64,000 bases of DNA from Methanocella sp. (GCF_035506375.1 NZ_DATJPM010000080.1:1-64000); one strand, 5' to 3'. Shown: positions 50,734 to 59,681, counted from the stretch's first letter. A program made the numbers and translations. Notes: generated by a model not told the origin, from the sequence alone.

Positions 50734-52032
50734 TTACTTACTCAGGATGTCGCCGATGATCCGGCCGTATGCGGGCCTCGTTATGAGGATGCCGATGAAC
50801 ACGCCCAGGATGGTCGTGATGGCGAAGCCCTTGAGCGAGCCGAAGCCCAGGAAATACAGCGGAATCATGGCGACGACGACCGTTGCCGCCGAGGACACGA
50901 TGATCCGGAAGGCGGACGACAGCTTCTGCAGGACCTTCTTCGTGGTCGGCGTCTTGCCCATGGCCATGACCTCGTCGGTGATGATGATAAGCTGGTCGAC
51001 GCCCGTGCCTATGACGGCGATGATGCCGGCCACCGAAGGCAGGTCGATCTCCCAGCCGATGAAGGTCGCGACGCCAAGGAGGATGATCACCTCGAACAAG
51101 GATGTCAGGAACATGGGGAGGATGATCCTCGGCTCCCGGTAGCGGATGTACATGACGACGCCGATGGCGCACTGCGCCAGGATCATGCCGATGATGACCA
51201 TGGTCTTGAACGTGGCGCCCTGCTCGGCGGGCACCTGGCCGGAGCTGACCACCTCGACGCTGACCGGCAGCGAGTGCTTCATGTGGACGCTGACGTCCCT
51301 GGCGAGGGCCTCGCCGTCCGTGCCGGAGCCCGTCATGGCGACCATCGTATCCACCGCCTTGGTCTTCAGGCTATTTGCCAGTTCCGCGGAGAGCGGCCGC
51401 GAGTAGAATACGTTGCCGTCCATGACCATCTGGACGTAGTGGCTCTCCGGGTCGGTGGTCGCCCCGTACTGGATGCAGGCCTGCTGGAACTTCTCCGCGC
51501 CGGCCTTCGTCAGAGTAAACGGCACGCCCCAGGCGGATCCGGAGACGTCCGACTGGAGTGTGGCTCCCGAGACCGCCTGCACGTCACTGCCGTCGAGCAC
51601 CTTGACGGACTCGTTTCCCCGGGTCTGGATGCGGATCTCGAAAACGCCCTGCTTGCCCACGATGTTCATGGCATCCTCGTAGGGCACGCCCGCGAAATTA
51701 ATTAGCACGTAGGCGTTGTTCTGGCTGTCCCGGACCGTGTTGACGGGCGTATTCTTGAGGCCGTACTCGTTGATCCTCATCTCCATGATGGACTTGGTAT
51801 CATCGAGCAGAGCATCGGATATGGGCGCGTTCGGCGTGCTATTATTTATCAGCTTGAGCTTGAGGTACGAGCCGCCCTCGAAGTCCAGCCCGAACTTCAG
51901 GTTCGTGTTGAACTGGCCGCCGGTATAGCTCGGCGCCAGGAAGATGATCGACAATAAGATGGCGATGACCAGGATGATCACGCGGTAGTCCGTGAGCAGC
52001 TTCATCCACATGCCCTGCGTCTTCTCAGGCAT
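50734..52032 (-). CDS. secD: Preprotein translocase subunit SecD
   Basis: SecD works with SecF to drive protein export through SecYEG, using the proton gradient. The 432-residue archaeal protein is shorter than bacterial SecD. The first helix (about 14-30) is followed by FGLDFEGGSYLKLKL. A large external P1-like domain runs to about residue 265. Five C-terminal helices follow, with IGMILAQCAIGVVMYIRYREPR and IAVIGTGVDQLIIITDEVMA; the Asp in GTGVDQ is the RND-type proton relay position. The start codon overlaps the secF stop by eight bases, so the pair is coupled in the order secF-secD. Confidence 0.94.
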   Translation of the reverse strand: MPEKTQGMWMKLLTDYRVIILVIAILLSIIFLAPSYTGGQFNTNLKFGLDFEGGSYLKLKLINNSTPNAPISDALLDDTKSIMEMRINEYGLKNTPVNTVRDSQNNAYVLINFAGVPYEDAMNIVGKQGVFEIRIQTRGNESVKVLDGSDVQAVSGATLQSDVSGSAWGVPFTLTKAGAEKFQQACIQYGATTDPESHYVQMVMDGNVFYSRPLSAELANSLKTKAVDTMVAMTGSGTDGEALARDVSVHMKHSLPVSVEVVSSGQVPAEQGATFKTMVIIGMILAQCAIGVVMYIRYREPRIILPMFLTSLFEVIILLGVATFIGWEIDLPSVAGIIAVIGTGVDQLIIITDEVMAMGKTPTTKKVLQKLSSAFRIIVSSAATVVVAMIPLYFLGFGSLKGFAITTILGVFIGILITRPAYGRIIGDILSK

Positions 52033-53002
52033 ATTTTGCCCTCCCCTGTGGAGACTCCATGTACCACTGGAGCAGCCCCGAGTTCAGGAACCATGTGTTC
52101 ATGATGTCCGCGATGAGGCCGAAGATCATGACGGTCGAGATGCTTGCGAGCACCGGTATGGTCGAGAGCCCGAAGAGATACCCGTAGCTCGAGACGATGT
52201 GAAGCACCAGGAAGGCGACGATGGCCGCCCCCGTCATGGTCAGGCCCGTGGCCCGGCAGGACGTGATCTTCTTTTCCAGGTACTTCTTCTCGCCCAGCAC
52301 TTTAGTCGTCAGGAGAATGTCCGTATCGACCGAATAGCCGATCAGCATCAGCAGCGCGGCGAACGTGCCGAAGGTGAGCTCGATGTGGAACACGTTCATG
52401 AGCGCGACGGCGATCATGATATCGGAGAAGGCGGACGTGATGACGGCGACTGACGGGACGAAGTCCCGGAAGATTATGAATATGACGATCGCCATGAGTA
52501 TGAACGCGACCACGATGCCCAGAACGGCGTCGCTCTGGTTTGAGGCGCTGAAGGTACTGCCGGTGGTCGCCTGCGTGGCGTTCGGGTAGGCTTTCGCCAG
52601 GTACTCGGTCAGAGAGTTCAGCGTCGCCGTGTCCATGTCGCTGAACATGAGCTGCGCCGTGCCAAGGTTCGGGTCCCGGGTGATCACCTGAAGCGGGTAG
52701 GCGGAGAACTCGCTCTGGAGCGCGGCGTCCGTCTTATCCGTCTTAAAAGTGATCATAGTGCCGCCCTTGAAGTCAAGCCCCAGGTGCAGGGGCGACCCCG
52801 TGGTGACAAAAGTGAATCCCGTGATCAGCAACGCGATGGCCAGTATGGCCAGCGGTATGCCGATGGCCTGTTTGGTCGGGAGCTTAGGCCACTTGAGATT
52901 TGCGAAGGGCCCCAGGTTGCTTTCGGGCTCTTCTGAGGAGCTCTTTTTATCCTCTGTCTTTGCGGGGGCCTTTTGTTTTTTCGATTCGTCGGCCTTCGTC
53001 AT
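52025..53002 (-). CDS. secF: Preprotein translocase subunit SecF
   Basis: SecF is the partner of SecD in protein export. From ATG 53002 the protein has 325 residues. A charged cytoplasmic N-terminus (TKADESKKQKAPAKTEDKKSSSEEPES) precedes helix 1 (about 46-68), then LGLDFKGGTMITFKT, an external domain, and five helices. Those include SFSDIMIAVALMNVFHIELTFGTFAALLMLIGYSVDTDILLTTKV; GYSVDTDI carries the acidic residues of the proton path. ATG 53020 in the same frame would add six hydrophobic residues before the charged tail, so 53002 is preferred. It is coupled to secD downstream. Confidence 0.93.
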   Translation of the reverse strand: MTKADESKKQKAPAKTEDKKSSSEEPESNLGPFANLKWPKLPTKQAIGIPLAILAIALLITGFTFVTTGSPLHLGLDFKGGTMITFKTDKTDAALQSEFSAYPLQVITRDPNLGTAQLMFSDMDTATLNSLTEYLAKAYPNATQATTGSTFSASNQSDAVLGIVVAFILMAIVIFIIFRDFVPSVAVITSAFSDIMIAVALMNVFHIELTFGTFAALLMLIGYSVDTDILLTTKVLGEKKYLEKKITSCRATGLTMTGAAIVAFLVLHIVSSYGYLFGLSTIPVLASISTVMIFGLIADIMNTWFLNSGLLQWYMESPQGRAKYA

Positions 53003-53170
53003 TAAAATCAAGACCAACATAAGACGTTGATGCCTAAAAAAGCTTTTGTATACTTTTATGAATACAGCGGTATCCCGCGCCGCCTTCTTTCGGGACAGAT
53101 TTATATATAAAAGACAATATCATTACCACTGCAGGTCGAAAAATCAAAAAAATTTTGCTAGAATCGAAGG

Positions 53171-53216
53171 TTATATATACTTGCTGGTTATATAGTATCT
53201 TTCAAGAGGGGAAGGA
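53171..53216 (+). promoter_or_regulatory. Promoter and ribosome-binding site of the small HTH gene
   Basis: TTATATATAC at 53171-53180 is a strong TATA box about 50 bases before ATG 53226. GAAGGA at 53211-53216 lies 9 bases before the start, with GAGGGG just upstream. A second TATA-like TTATATAG follows at about 53188-53195. Such a well-formed promoter suggests high expression. Confidence 0.55.
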
Positions 53217-53225
53217 ATTAAGACC

Positions 53226-53474
53226 ATGTTAAAGAAGCTACAGTTAAAGGATAAATACAACCACAGCCAGGAAGTCATCATCGAGTACCTGAAGAACGGC
53301 CTGAAGGAAGGCAAGCAGTTCTTCAAGTCCAAGTACATCGCGAGGGACCTTGGCATGAGCCCGAAAGAGGTCGGGACGAACATGAAGATCCTTTCGGACG
53401 AGTGTAAGGACCTCCTCATTGAGAAGTGGAGCTATTCCAAGAGCACCACCTGGCGTGTCGAATCCGCCGCATAA
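53226..53474 (+). CDS. Small helix-turn-helix protein (DUF7123-like)
   Basis: The 82-residue basic protein has a helical N-terminus and a winged-helix-like core: YLKNGLKEGKQFFKSKYIARDLGMSPKEVGTNMKILSDEC, then LLIEKWSYSKSTTWRVESA as the wing. It resembles short conserved archaeal proteins annotated as DUF7123, probably DNA-binding. The strong promoter suggests a chromatin-like or global role, which is inference. It stands alone, after divergent secF. Confidence 0.78.
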   Translation: MLKKLQLKDKYNHSQEVIIEYLKNGLKEGKQFFKSKYIARDLGMSPKEVGTNMKILSDECKDLLIEKWSYSKSTTWRVESAA

Positions 53475-53577
53475 AAACGTTTTTCTCCATTTCTCGACTT
53501 TATTTTAACCGTTCCTTTTCAATCGAGCATTCAGCATTTATAGTATTAGCTCTATTTGCCATATAAAAGGGCTATTT

Positions 53578-54681
53578 ATGCAGGAGCAGGTGCTGGAAAG
53601 GCCGGGCTTAACCCTCCGGGAACGGTTCGACTATCGGCCGGTCGCGCTCGCCGCGCTCAACATCCTGGCCACCATGGCCGTATATCTGCCGTTCATCGGC
53701 AGCATGGACGACATCTACCGGTACCTGGACGGGCCCCTGTATATGTACGTGGCGAAGACGCTGTACGTCATACCGGCAACGAACCCCTTTAATCTGCCCG
53801 CCTACTACTTTGCGTGCCACCTGGCGCTTTACCCGCTCGCGATCAGGGCGCTCTCCTTCGTCGGCTACGACCACGCCATGATCCTCGTGGTCATCGCCGC
53901 GTCGACGCTGGCCACGGTACTATTTTACCAATTACTAAAAGAGTTCAAGTATTCTGTCAACCCTTTCTGGGCATCGGTCGTCTTTATCTTCTTCCCGAGC
54001 CGCTGGCTGCTCTACCACAGCGTCGGCGCCTCGGAGCCGATGTTCATTCTGTTGATCATCGCGTCCATCTACTGCTATAAAAAGGACCGTTATATCCTGG
54101 CCTTCGCGCTGGCCGGCCTGGCCTCCGTCACCAAGATCTTCGGCGTCCTCATGCTGGTCTCATATCTGTTGCTGCTCGTCCACGAGAAAAAATACCGGTA
54201 TATACCTTATCTGGCCATCATCCCGGCATTCCTCGCGGCCAACTTCCTCGTCTACCAGCTCACGTACGGCGACTTTCTCGCCTATTTTAGGTGGAATGGC
54301 AGTTTCATGAAGCCGGTGCCGTTCATGAACTTCTTCGACCCGGCCTCGAAGGGCAACACGAATAATGCCGAGCTCTTCATGGGCTTCTACATCATCTATA
54401 TCCTGGGGGCCCTTCGTCTCTGGAAGCGCCCCGAGCTGGCCTCTTTTTCGCTGGTCTACGTCCTGTTTATGGCATTCGTCGAGCACCCCGACGTGAGCCG
54501 GTATTTACTGCCGGCGGCGCCCTTCGCCCTCATCGTGGCATTCGACGACATCATCAGCCGGAAGGAGTTCATGGTCGTCTTTCCGCTGATCGTCGTCTTC
54601 GGCTACTTCTACTGCTGGGGTATCATACCGACCAACCTGATCGGCGCGGACACGTTCGCGCAGCTAATGGCCGGTTTGTAA
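53578..54681 (+). CDS. Multi-pass membrane glycosyltransferase-like protein
   Basis: The 367-residue protein has about nine hydrophobic segments, starting near residue 21. The first external loop carries acidic residues (IGSMDDIYRYLDGPLYMYVAKTLY), as in GT-C enzymes of the PMT/mannosyltransferase class that use lipid-linked sugar donors. WASVVFIFFPSRWLLYHSVGASEPMFILLIIASIYC is typical of that class. The acceptor is unknown. ATAAAAGG lies only about 8 bases before ATG 53578, which leaves the promoter arrangement unclear. It precedes a DUF362 gene and a dolichol-kinase-like gene, which fits a glycan-lipid theme. Confidence 0.75.
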   Translation: MQEQVLERPGLTLRERFDYRPVALAALNILATMAVYLPFIGSMDDIYRYLDGPLYMYVAKTLYVIPATNPFNLPAYYFACHLALYPLAIRALSFVGYDHAMILVVIAASTLATVLFYQLLKEFKYSVNPFWASVVFIFFPSRWLLYHSVGASEPMFILLIIASIYCYKKDRYILAFALAGLASVTKIFGVLMLVSYLLLLVHEKKYRYIPYLAIIPAFLAANFLVYQLTYGDFLAYFRWNGSFMKPVPFMNFFDPASKGNTNNAELFMGFYIIYILGALRLWKRPELASFSLVYVLFMAFVEHPDVSRYLLPAAPFALIVAFDDIISRKEFMVVFPLIVVFGYFYCWGIIPTNLIGADTFAQLMAGL

Positions 54682-54750
54682 TAAAGCGAAAAATAAAAAA
54701 AGCTTTTATACCATCCATATGTTTTATGGTATCTAAAGGATGGAAAGCCT

Positions 54751-55899
54751 GTGACATTCGTATCAATAGTTAAGAACGGCGACCCGTCGAAGGCCGTCAG
54801 CGACGCCGTGCAGCTGGCGGGGGGGCTCGACGTCAGCGGCACCGTCCTCATCAAGCCGAACCTGAGCTGCGCCAAGCCATCGGGCAGCGGCCTGGTCACG
54901 AGCGTGGAAGTCATCACCGCCCTGGTAAAGATGGTCGCGGAGCAGGGCGCGAGGCCGCTCGTGGGCGACCTGCCCATACTCGGCTGGGACCCGAAAACGG
55001 TGTTCAACGCCTCCGGCGTCCGCGCCATCGAGAAGGCCGGGGGAGAGCTCGCCGACTGGAGCGACAGCCACATCGATATCTCGCTCCCCGGGGCGAAAAC
55101 CCTGAAGCGGGTGCCCATCGCGAGGCCGGCCCTCGAGGTGGACGCCATAATCAACGTCCCCGTGCTGAAGCATCACTTTCTCACTCACCTTTCCGGAGGC
55201 ATGAAGAACCTCTTCGGGCTCGTGCAGCCCGCGTTCCGGCCGAAGGTCCACGTCCTGGGCCTGGACGAGCCTCTGGTCGATTTTTACGAGTTCCTGAAGC
55301 CCCGCATCGCCCTCAACGTCATGGACGCGACGAGCATCGCCCAGTCGGTGAGGCCCGCGGGCCCGTACTACGGGCCGTCGGAGGCAAAATCGGCATACCG
55401 GGCAAACATGGTCCTGGCCAGTAAGGACGCCGTGGCCCTGGATGCCGTGGCCGCAAGCGTCATCGGCATTGACCCGGACGACGTCGAGATGGTGCGCATC
55501 GCCTCGGAGAGGGGCCTGGGCGACATCAACCCGCAGACCGTGGGCAACGCCCGGGGCGCCAGCGTGAAGATCAAAAGCTCGCTCATCGGCAGGGTCATAC
55601 CCTATGTGGAGGACGCCTGGACAAGCCAGAGGCTCAACCGGGTCGCGCACCCGCTGGCACGGCGCATTTATGGCAATGACGTCGTATCGCTCAAAGAGGC
55701 GCGCAGGGAGATGAACGCCATCGACCCCTCGCGCATCGTCCTCGCCGGGAGCTGCACAAGATGCGGCCTCTGCATGAACGCCTGCCCGACAAAGAACATT
55801 TCGCTGAGCGAAAAGCCGACCTTCGGCTCGAAGTGCATCAAGTGTTTCATCTGCGTGGAGATCTGCCCTGACGGCGTGCTGGCCATCCAGAGGAAGTGA
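54751..55899 (+). CDS. DUF362 protein with 2[4Fe-4S] ferredoxin domain
   Basis: The 382-residue protein has the DUF362 core (about 1-310, with LIKPNLSCAKPSGSGLVTSVEVI, VGDLPILGWDPKTVF, INVPVLKHHFLTHLSGGMKNLFG and DGT-like VALDAVAASVIGIDPDDVE). A C-terminal ferredoxin domain follows, with CTRCGLCMNACP and CIKCFICVEICP. DUF362 proteins are iron-sulfur proteins of unknown reaction. The start is GTG 54751, with AAGGATGG upstream. An inverted repeat, ATACCAT (54708-54714) and ATGGTAT (54726-54732), lies in the leader beside the TATA-like CTTTTATA. The next gene follows after 4 bases. Confidence 0.88.
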   Translation: MTFVSIVKNGDPSKAVSDAVQLAGGLDVSGTVLIKPNLSCAKPSGSGLVTSVEVITALVKMVAEQGARPLVGDLPILGWDPKTVFNASGVRAIEKAGGELADWSDSHIDISLPGAKTLKRVPIARPALEVDAIINVPVLKHHFLTHLSGGMKNLFGLVQPAFRPKVHVLGLDEPLVDFYEFLKPRIALNVMDATSIAQSVRPAGPYYGPSEAKSAYRANMVLASKDAVALDAVAASVIGIDPDDVEMVRIASERGLGDINPQTVGNARGASVKIKSSLIGRVIPYVEDAWTSQRLNRVAHPLARRIYGNDVVSLKEARREMNAIDPSRIVLAGSCTRCGLCMNACPTKNISLSEKPTFGSKCIKCFICVEICPDGVLAIQRK

Positions 55900-55903
55900 T
55901 GCC

Positions 55904-56644
55904 ATGCTGGGATTTACCCTGCGGGACACGCTGGGCTCCATCCTGGTATACGCTTACATCGCGATCATCTTTTTAGCCGTCGAGAGGCTGTGGAAGGGCG
56001 ACCGGGCAGTGGGCAGGAAGATCCTGCACATCGCCATGGGGAACATCGTCTTTATCCTCATACTATTCGATAACTGGTACGCGGAGGTGCTCATCGCCGG
56101 CTCCGCCCTGGTTTTTTCTTTATTGATCACGCAGCGCATGCAGCTCTACTTTTTAAGCAAGCTGACCGTGAGCCCAGGCGGAGAGAGCGTTTTCCGCAAG
56201 GCGTACCGCAAGATCATAAAGAAGCTCTCTCTCATATCGGCATCGGACGCGGGGAACGAGTGGGGGCTGGTGTATTACTGCCTCATGTTCACGGTGCTCG
56301 CCGGGCTGTTCGCGAAGACCCCCGTGGTGGTCGCCGTCGGCATGCTGCCCCTGGCCTATGGCGACGGCCTGGGGGCCGTCATAGGCCGAAAGTTCGGCCG
56401 CCATCCGTACAAAATAATCGATAAGAAGAGCGTCGAGGGCTCTCTGGCCGTGTTCGCCGGCACGGCCGTCTCGCTCGTCGTGGGCATGGTCTACTACGGC
56501 GTGCAGCTGCAAAACGCCTTATGGATGTCCGCGGCCATCGGCATCGTGGTCATGGTCGTCGAGGGCGTGGCGCCCAAGGGCCTTGATAACCTGGCAATCC
56601 CCCTTTCGGCCGTCGTAATGTTTATGTTGTTCGGGGCGCTATGA
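55904..56644 (+). CDS. Dolichol/phytol kinase-like membrane protein (SEC59/VTE5 family), second copy
   Basis: The 246-residue protein has about seven hydrophobic segments. The family motif is GRKILHIAMGNIVF (RKxxH). LPLAYGDGLGAVIGRKFGRHPYKIIDKKSVEGSLAVFAG matches the conserved CTP-kinase loop (D-G-x-A, then KS-x-EGS), which is better preserved here than in the 37970 protein. The likely role is CTP-dependent phosphorylation of a polyprenol or geranylgeraniol. It follows the DUF362 gene by 4 bases and overlaps the thymidylate-kinase-like gene by four bases, so the three form one operon. Confidence 0.85.
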   Translation: MLGFTLRDTLGSILVYAYIAIIFLAVERLWKGDRAVGRKILHIAMGNIVFILILFDNWYAEVLIAGSALVFSLLITQRMQLYFLSKLTVSPGGESVFRKAYRKIIKKLSLISASDAGNEWGLVYYCLMFTVLAGLFAKTPVVVAVGMLPLAYGDGLGAVIGRKFGRHPYKIIDKKSVEGSLAVFAGTAVSLVVGMVYYGVQLQNALWMSAAIGIVVMVVEGVAPKGLDNLAIPLSAVVMFMLFGAL

Positions 56645-57201
56645 TGCGGCTCTACGTCATCGACGGCCTGGACGGCTCGGGCAAGGATACACAGGCCTAT
56701 AGGCTAAAAGAGTACCTGTCTAAGGACGGCCGAGAGGTGGTTCTGCGCATACATCCCAGCCCCGATAACGCCTTCGGCCGCATATCTAAGCGCTCGCTGA
56801 CGAAGAGCGGCCAACTCTGGCGCCTCGTCGCGACGCTATTCTATGGCCTGGACGTGGTGCGCTCTATCCTGCTCTATGCCCATGGCGACCGGGACGTCAT
56901 CTTCGTCCGTTATACGCTTGCCTGCGCCTACCTGCCTCAGGCCCTCATCCGGCCCGTTTATGCCGTCGTGAATCTCATTCTCCCTAAGTCGCCGAACATG
57001 TTCTTTTTGGACGTCTCGCCCGGGGAGGCGCTGCGCCGGATAAAGGCACGGGGCGATAGCGAGGAGATGTTCGAGACGCTGCCTCACCTGGAGAAGAATC
57101 GGAATCGTGCGCTGCTTATTTTGGGGAACTGGAAGGTCGTTGACGGTAATGTGGCCCCCGAAGCCGTCTTCGACCAGATCGTAAAAAACATTACTCCGTA
57201 A
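56641..57201 (+). CDS. Thymidylate kinase-like P-loop protein with altered DR motif
   Basis: The 186-residue protein has the Tmk-type Walker A DGLDGSGKDTQAYRLKEYL at the N-terminus and FFLDVSPGEALRRIKARGDSEEMFETLPHLEKNR, the typical core and lid region. The catalytic DRY-x2-S motif of thymidylate kinases is replaced by VRYTLACAY, so the aspartate is missing and true dTMP kinase activity is doubtful. Operon position after a dolichol-kinase-like gene suggests a lipid-phosphate or other kinase role instead. The ATG pair overlaps the upstream stop by four bases. Confidence 0.8.
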   Translation: MMRLYVIDGLDGSGKDTQAYRLKEYLSKDGREVVLRIHPSPDNAFGRISKRSLTKSGQLWRLVATLFYGLDVVRSILLYAHGDRDVIFVRYTLACAYLPQALIRPVYAVVNLILPKSPNMFFLDVSPGEALRRIKARGDSEEMFETLPHLEKNRNRALLILGNWKVVDGNVAPEAVFDQIVKNITP

Positions 57202-57238
57202 CAAAGTTTTATCATTATTCAACGCGATTTTTTTACGT

Positions 57239-58045
57239 ATGATCACGATGTACGGCGTCATCGGCGACCCGATCGCGCATTCGCTCTCGCCCGCCATGCA
57301 CAACGCGGCCTTCCAGGCCCTCGGCATGGACTGTTTTTACGCCCCTTTCCACGTAAAGGGCCGCAACCTCCACGAGGCCGTCAGCGGGGCCCGCTCGCTC
57401 GGCTTCGGGGGCCTCAACGTCACCATTCCCCACAAGGAGGCCGTCATCCGGTTCATCGAGGCTGACCAGGACGCCCGCAACATCGGGGCGGCCAACACCA
57501 TCGATCTCAAGACAAATAAAGCGTACAACACAGACGCGCCCGGCGCCATCCAGTCGCTGAGGGACAGCGGCGTCGAAGTGAGGAACAAGAACGTGCTCGT
57601 CCTGGGGGCCGGAGGGGCGGCGAGGGCCGTCGCCTACGGGCTTCTGAAGAACGGCGCAACGGTTACGATCGCCAATCGCACCGCCCCGAAGGCGGCCGAC
57701 CTGGCGGCATACCTGAGGGAGTACGGCGATGTCTTCGGCACGGGCATGGAACGGCTCGGAGAAAAGGTCGCCATCGCCGACGTCATCGTCAACACGACCA
57801 CCGTCGGCATGGGAGAGGACGAGACGCTGGTCACGGCCGGCATGCTAAGGCCGGAACATGTGGTCTTCGACCTCGTGTATAAGCCGGTCGAGACGAAGCT
57901 CCTCGGGGAAGCGAAGGCGGCCGGGGCGAAGACCGTCGACGGCATCACCATGCTGGCGAGGCAGGGGGCCCTGTCATTCGAGATCTGGACGGGCGTGAAG
58001 CCGCCGCTCGGCATCATGGAGAGGAGTGCCCGGAATGCCGTTTAA
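57239..58045 (+). CDS. aroE: Shikimate dehydrogenase
   Basis: AroE reduces 3-dehydroshikimate to shikimate with NADPH. The 268-residue protein has YGVIGDPIAHSLSPAMHNAAFQ (shikimate-binding Ser-x-Ser), GLNVTIPHKEAVI (catalytic Lys), ANTI (AANTIDL), the NADP loop VLGAGGAARAVAYGL followed by IANRT, and DLVYKPVETKLL. The C-terminal DGITMLARQGALSFEIWTG completes the substrate site. ATG 57239 and ATG 57248 are both possible. tyrA starts inside its 3' end (11-base overlap). Confidence 0.95.
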   Translation: MITMYGVIGDPIAHSLSPAMHNAAFQALGMDCFYAPFHVKGRNLHEAVSGARSLGFGGLNVTIPHKEAVIRFIEADQDARNIGAANTIDLKTNKAYNTDAPGAIQSLRDSGVEVRNKNVLVLGAGGAARAVAYGLLKNGATVTIANRTAPKAADLAAYLREYGDVFGTGMERLGEKVAIADVIVNTTTVGMGEDETLVTAGMLRPEHVVFDLVYKPVETKLLGEAKAAGAKTVDGITMLARQGALSFEIWTGVKPPLGIMERSARNAV

Positions 58046-59306
58046 GGTTCTTATCGTCGGCGGCGCCGGGGGCATGGGCCGCTGGTGCGCTACGCTATTC
58101 AAGAATGCCGGGCTGGAAGTGTCGATCAGCTCCCGGGGCGACGCCACGGACATGGCGCGCTCGCTGGGCGTCGGCCTGTCCCGGCCGGAGCACTCAGGAG
58201 CCTTTGACATCGTAGTCCTGTCTGTGCCGATCGATGCAATCGACCCCGCCGCTTCGGAGGCGGCGCCTAACATGAAGCCCGGCTCGCTGCTCATGGACCT
58301 CTCTTCCCTGAAAGTGAAGCCCATCGATGCGATGCTCAGGCACGCGCCGCCCGGCGTCGAGGTGATCGGCGCTCATCCACTTTTCGGCCCGGGCTCTGAA
58401 AGCCGGGGGATGAGCGTCGTGCTCGTTCCCACGGAAAGGAGCGAGCGCTGGCTGTCCATTATTAAAGATATCTTCACGGACGCCGGCTATGGGATGCTAG
58501 AGACGACGGCAGAGCGGCACGACAAGGCCATGGCGGTCGTCCAGGGTTTGACGCATTTCATGTACGTGTCCATGGGGCGCACCCTCGAAAAGGCGAACGT
58601 TGACCTGAAGGAAACATCGGCCTTCCGGACGCCGGTCTACGGCATCACAAAGGAGCTTCTCGGCCGTGTCCTGTCCCAGAGCCCCGGGCTGTACGCGCTC
58701 ATCCAGTCGTCGGAACCAGCGGGCGAGATCCGGCGCGCCTACGTTGATGCCTGCAGGGAGCTGGCGTCGGAGCTGGACGCGGGCGACATTGAAAAATTCA
58801 TCCGTGACTTCGAGTCCGCCGCCCGCTACTATGGCGATACCGCGGGCGCACGGAAGCGCTCCGAGCGCATCATCCGCTGCGATATGGAGATGCGGCGGCG
58901 GGTCCTGGACGCCGTGGGCCAGGAGCGCGCCTTCGAATACGGCGGCAGGGCGGTCAACGGCATCGTGAAAAGGGCCGGCCCCGACGACTTCACGCTGGAG
59001 ACGCCCGACGGCCCAATGACTTTAAAGTACGAGGACGTTTCGGCCGCCAGCGGCACGCCCGGCGCCGGACCCTTCGTGGGCCGGGATATCCTGGTAAAGA
59101 TGCCCATCGGTGCCGACCCTTCGGTACTCAAGGGGGTGCTGTCATATATCGAGGGCGTTCAGTGTACGGGCTTCGAGACCTCGGACGCCCCGGGGCCGGA
59201 CTTCGTCGTCTGCCGCTTTACCATAAGTGTGCCGGCGGGACGGAGCGAAGAGGTATTACAGAAGATCTTGAAAACGATCTGGGGACTGGGGCTCGAGGTA
59301 AAATAG
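58035..59306 (+). CDS. tyrA: Prephenate dehydrogenase with C-terminal regulatory-like domain
   Basis: TyrA oxidatively decarboxylates prephenate to 4-hydroxyphenylpyruvate for tyrosine synthesis. The 423-residue protein has the NAD loop LIVGGAGGMGRWCATLF, LSVPIDAIDPAASEA, and GAHPLFGPGSESRGMSVVLVP with the catalytic His (HPLFGP). ERHDKAMAVVQGLTHFMYVSMG is the dehydrogenase helical part. After about residue 300 an extra domain follows that is partly ACT-like (IEGVQCTGFETSD...FTISVPAGRSEEVLQKIL) and may bind an effector. ATG 58035 is supported by GAGGAG 8 bases upstream. It overlaps aroE by 11 bases. Confidence 0.93.
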   Translation: MPFKVLIVGGAGGMGRWCATLFKNAGLEVSISSRGDATDMARSLGVGLSRPEHSGAFDIVVLSVPIDAIDPAASEAAPNMKPGSLLMDLSSLKVKPIDAMLRHAPPGVEVIGAHPLFGPGSESRGMSVVLVPTERSERWLSIIKDIFTDAGYGMLETTAERHDKAMAVVQGLTHFMYVSMGRTLEKANVDLKETSAFRTPVYGITKELLGRVLSQSPGLYALIQSSEPAGEIRRAYVDACRELASELDAGDIEKFIRDFESAARYYGDTAGARKRSERIIRCDMEMRRRVLDAVGQERAFEYGGRAVNGIVKRAGPDDFTLETPDGPMTLKYEDVSAASGTPGAGPFVGRDILVKMPIGADPSVLKGVLSYIEGVQCTGFETSDAPGPDFVVCRFTISVPAGRSEEVLQKILKTIWGLGLEVK

Positions 59307-59388
59307 CCTGATCCTGTCAGCTATGCCGTCTCGGAGTGTCGTTTCACTGGCACTGATAAGATAATTTATGAAGCCGCTATAAAAAATA

Positions 59389-59673
59389 TTAGGGCAGCCG
59401 CCCCTCGCCCGAAAGCTCATGCTGCCGGCTGATGCTCATGTCGATGATGATCTTGAAAAGCTCCTTGACGGCCCCGGTATCCAGGCCCAGCTCGACGGCC
59501 CTCTCCATGGCACGCTTGACGACGAGCTCGTTCTGCCTGTCGTCGTTAATGGCCATGCCTTCCTTCTTTTTGATCTCCACGATGCGGCTGGCGAGCTGCA
59601 TGCGCTTCGCCAGCAGGCGTAAAATCTCGAGGTCGACTTTTTTTACCTCATCTCGCACTTCTTCAAGGGACAT
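59389..59673 (-). CDS. Chorismate mutase (AroQ fold)
   Basis: The 94-residue helical protein converts chorismate to prephenate. The three-helix AroQ pattern is visible: EEVRDEVKKVDLEILRLLAKRMQLASRIVEIKKKEGMAINDDRQNELVVKRA, with Arg and Lys in active-site positions, then VKELFKIIIDMSISRQHEL. ATG 59673 is preferred over GTG 59685 because GGTGAG lies 7 bases before it. That GGTGAG also contains the aroK stop codon, so translation is coupled to aroK. Its product, prephenate, is the substrate of the convergent TyrA. Confidence 0.92.
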   Translation of the reverse strand: MSLEEVRDEVKKVDLEILRLLAKRMQLASRIVEIKKKEGMAINDDRQNELVVKRAMERAVELGLDTGAVKELFKIIIDMSISRQHELSGEGRLP

Positions 59674-59681
59674 GATGCAAC

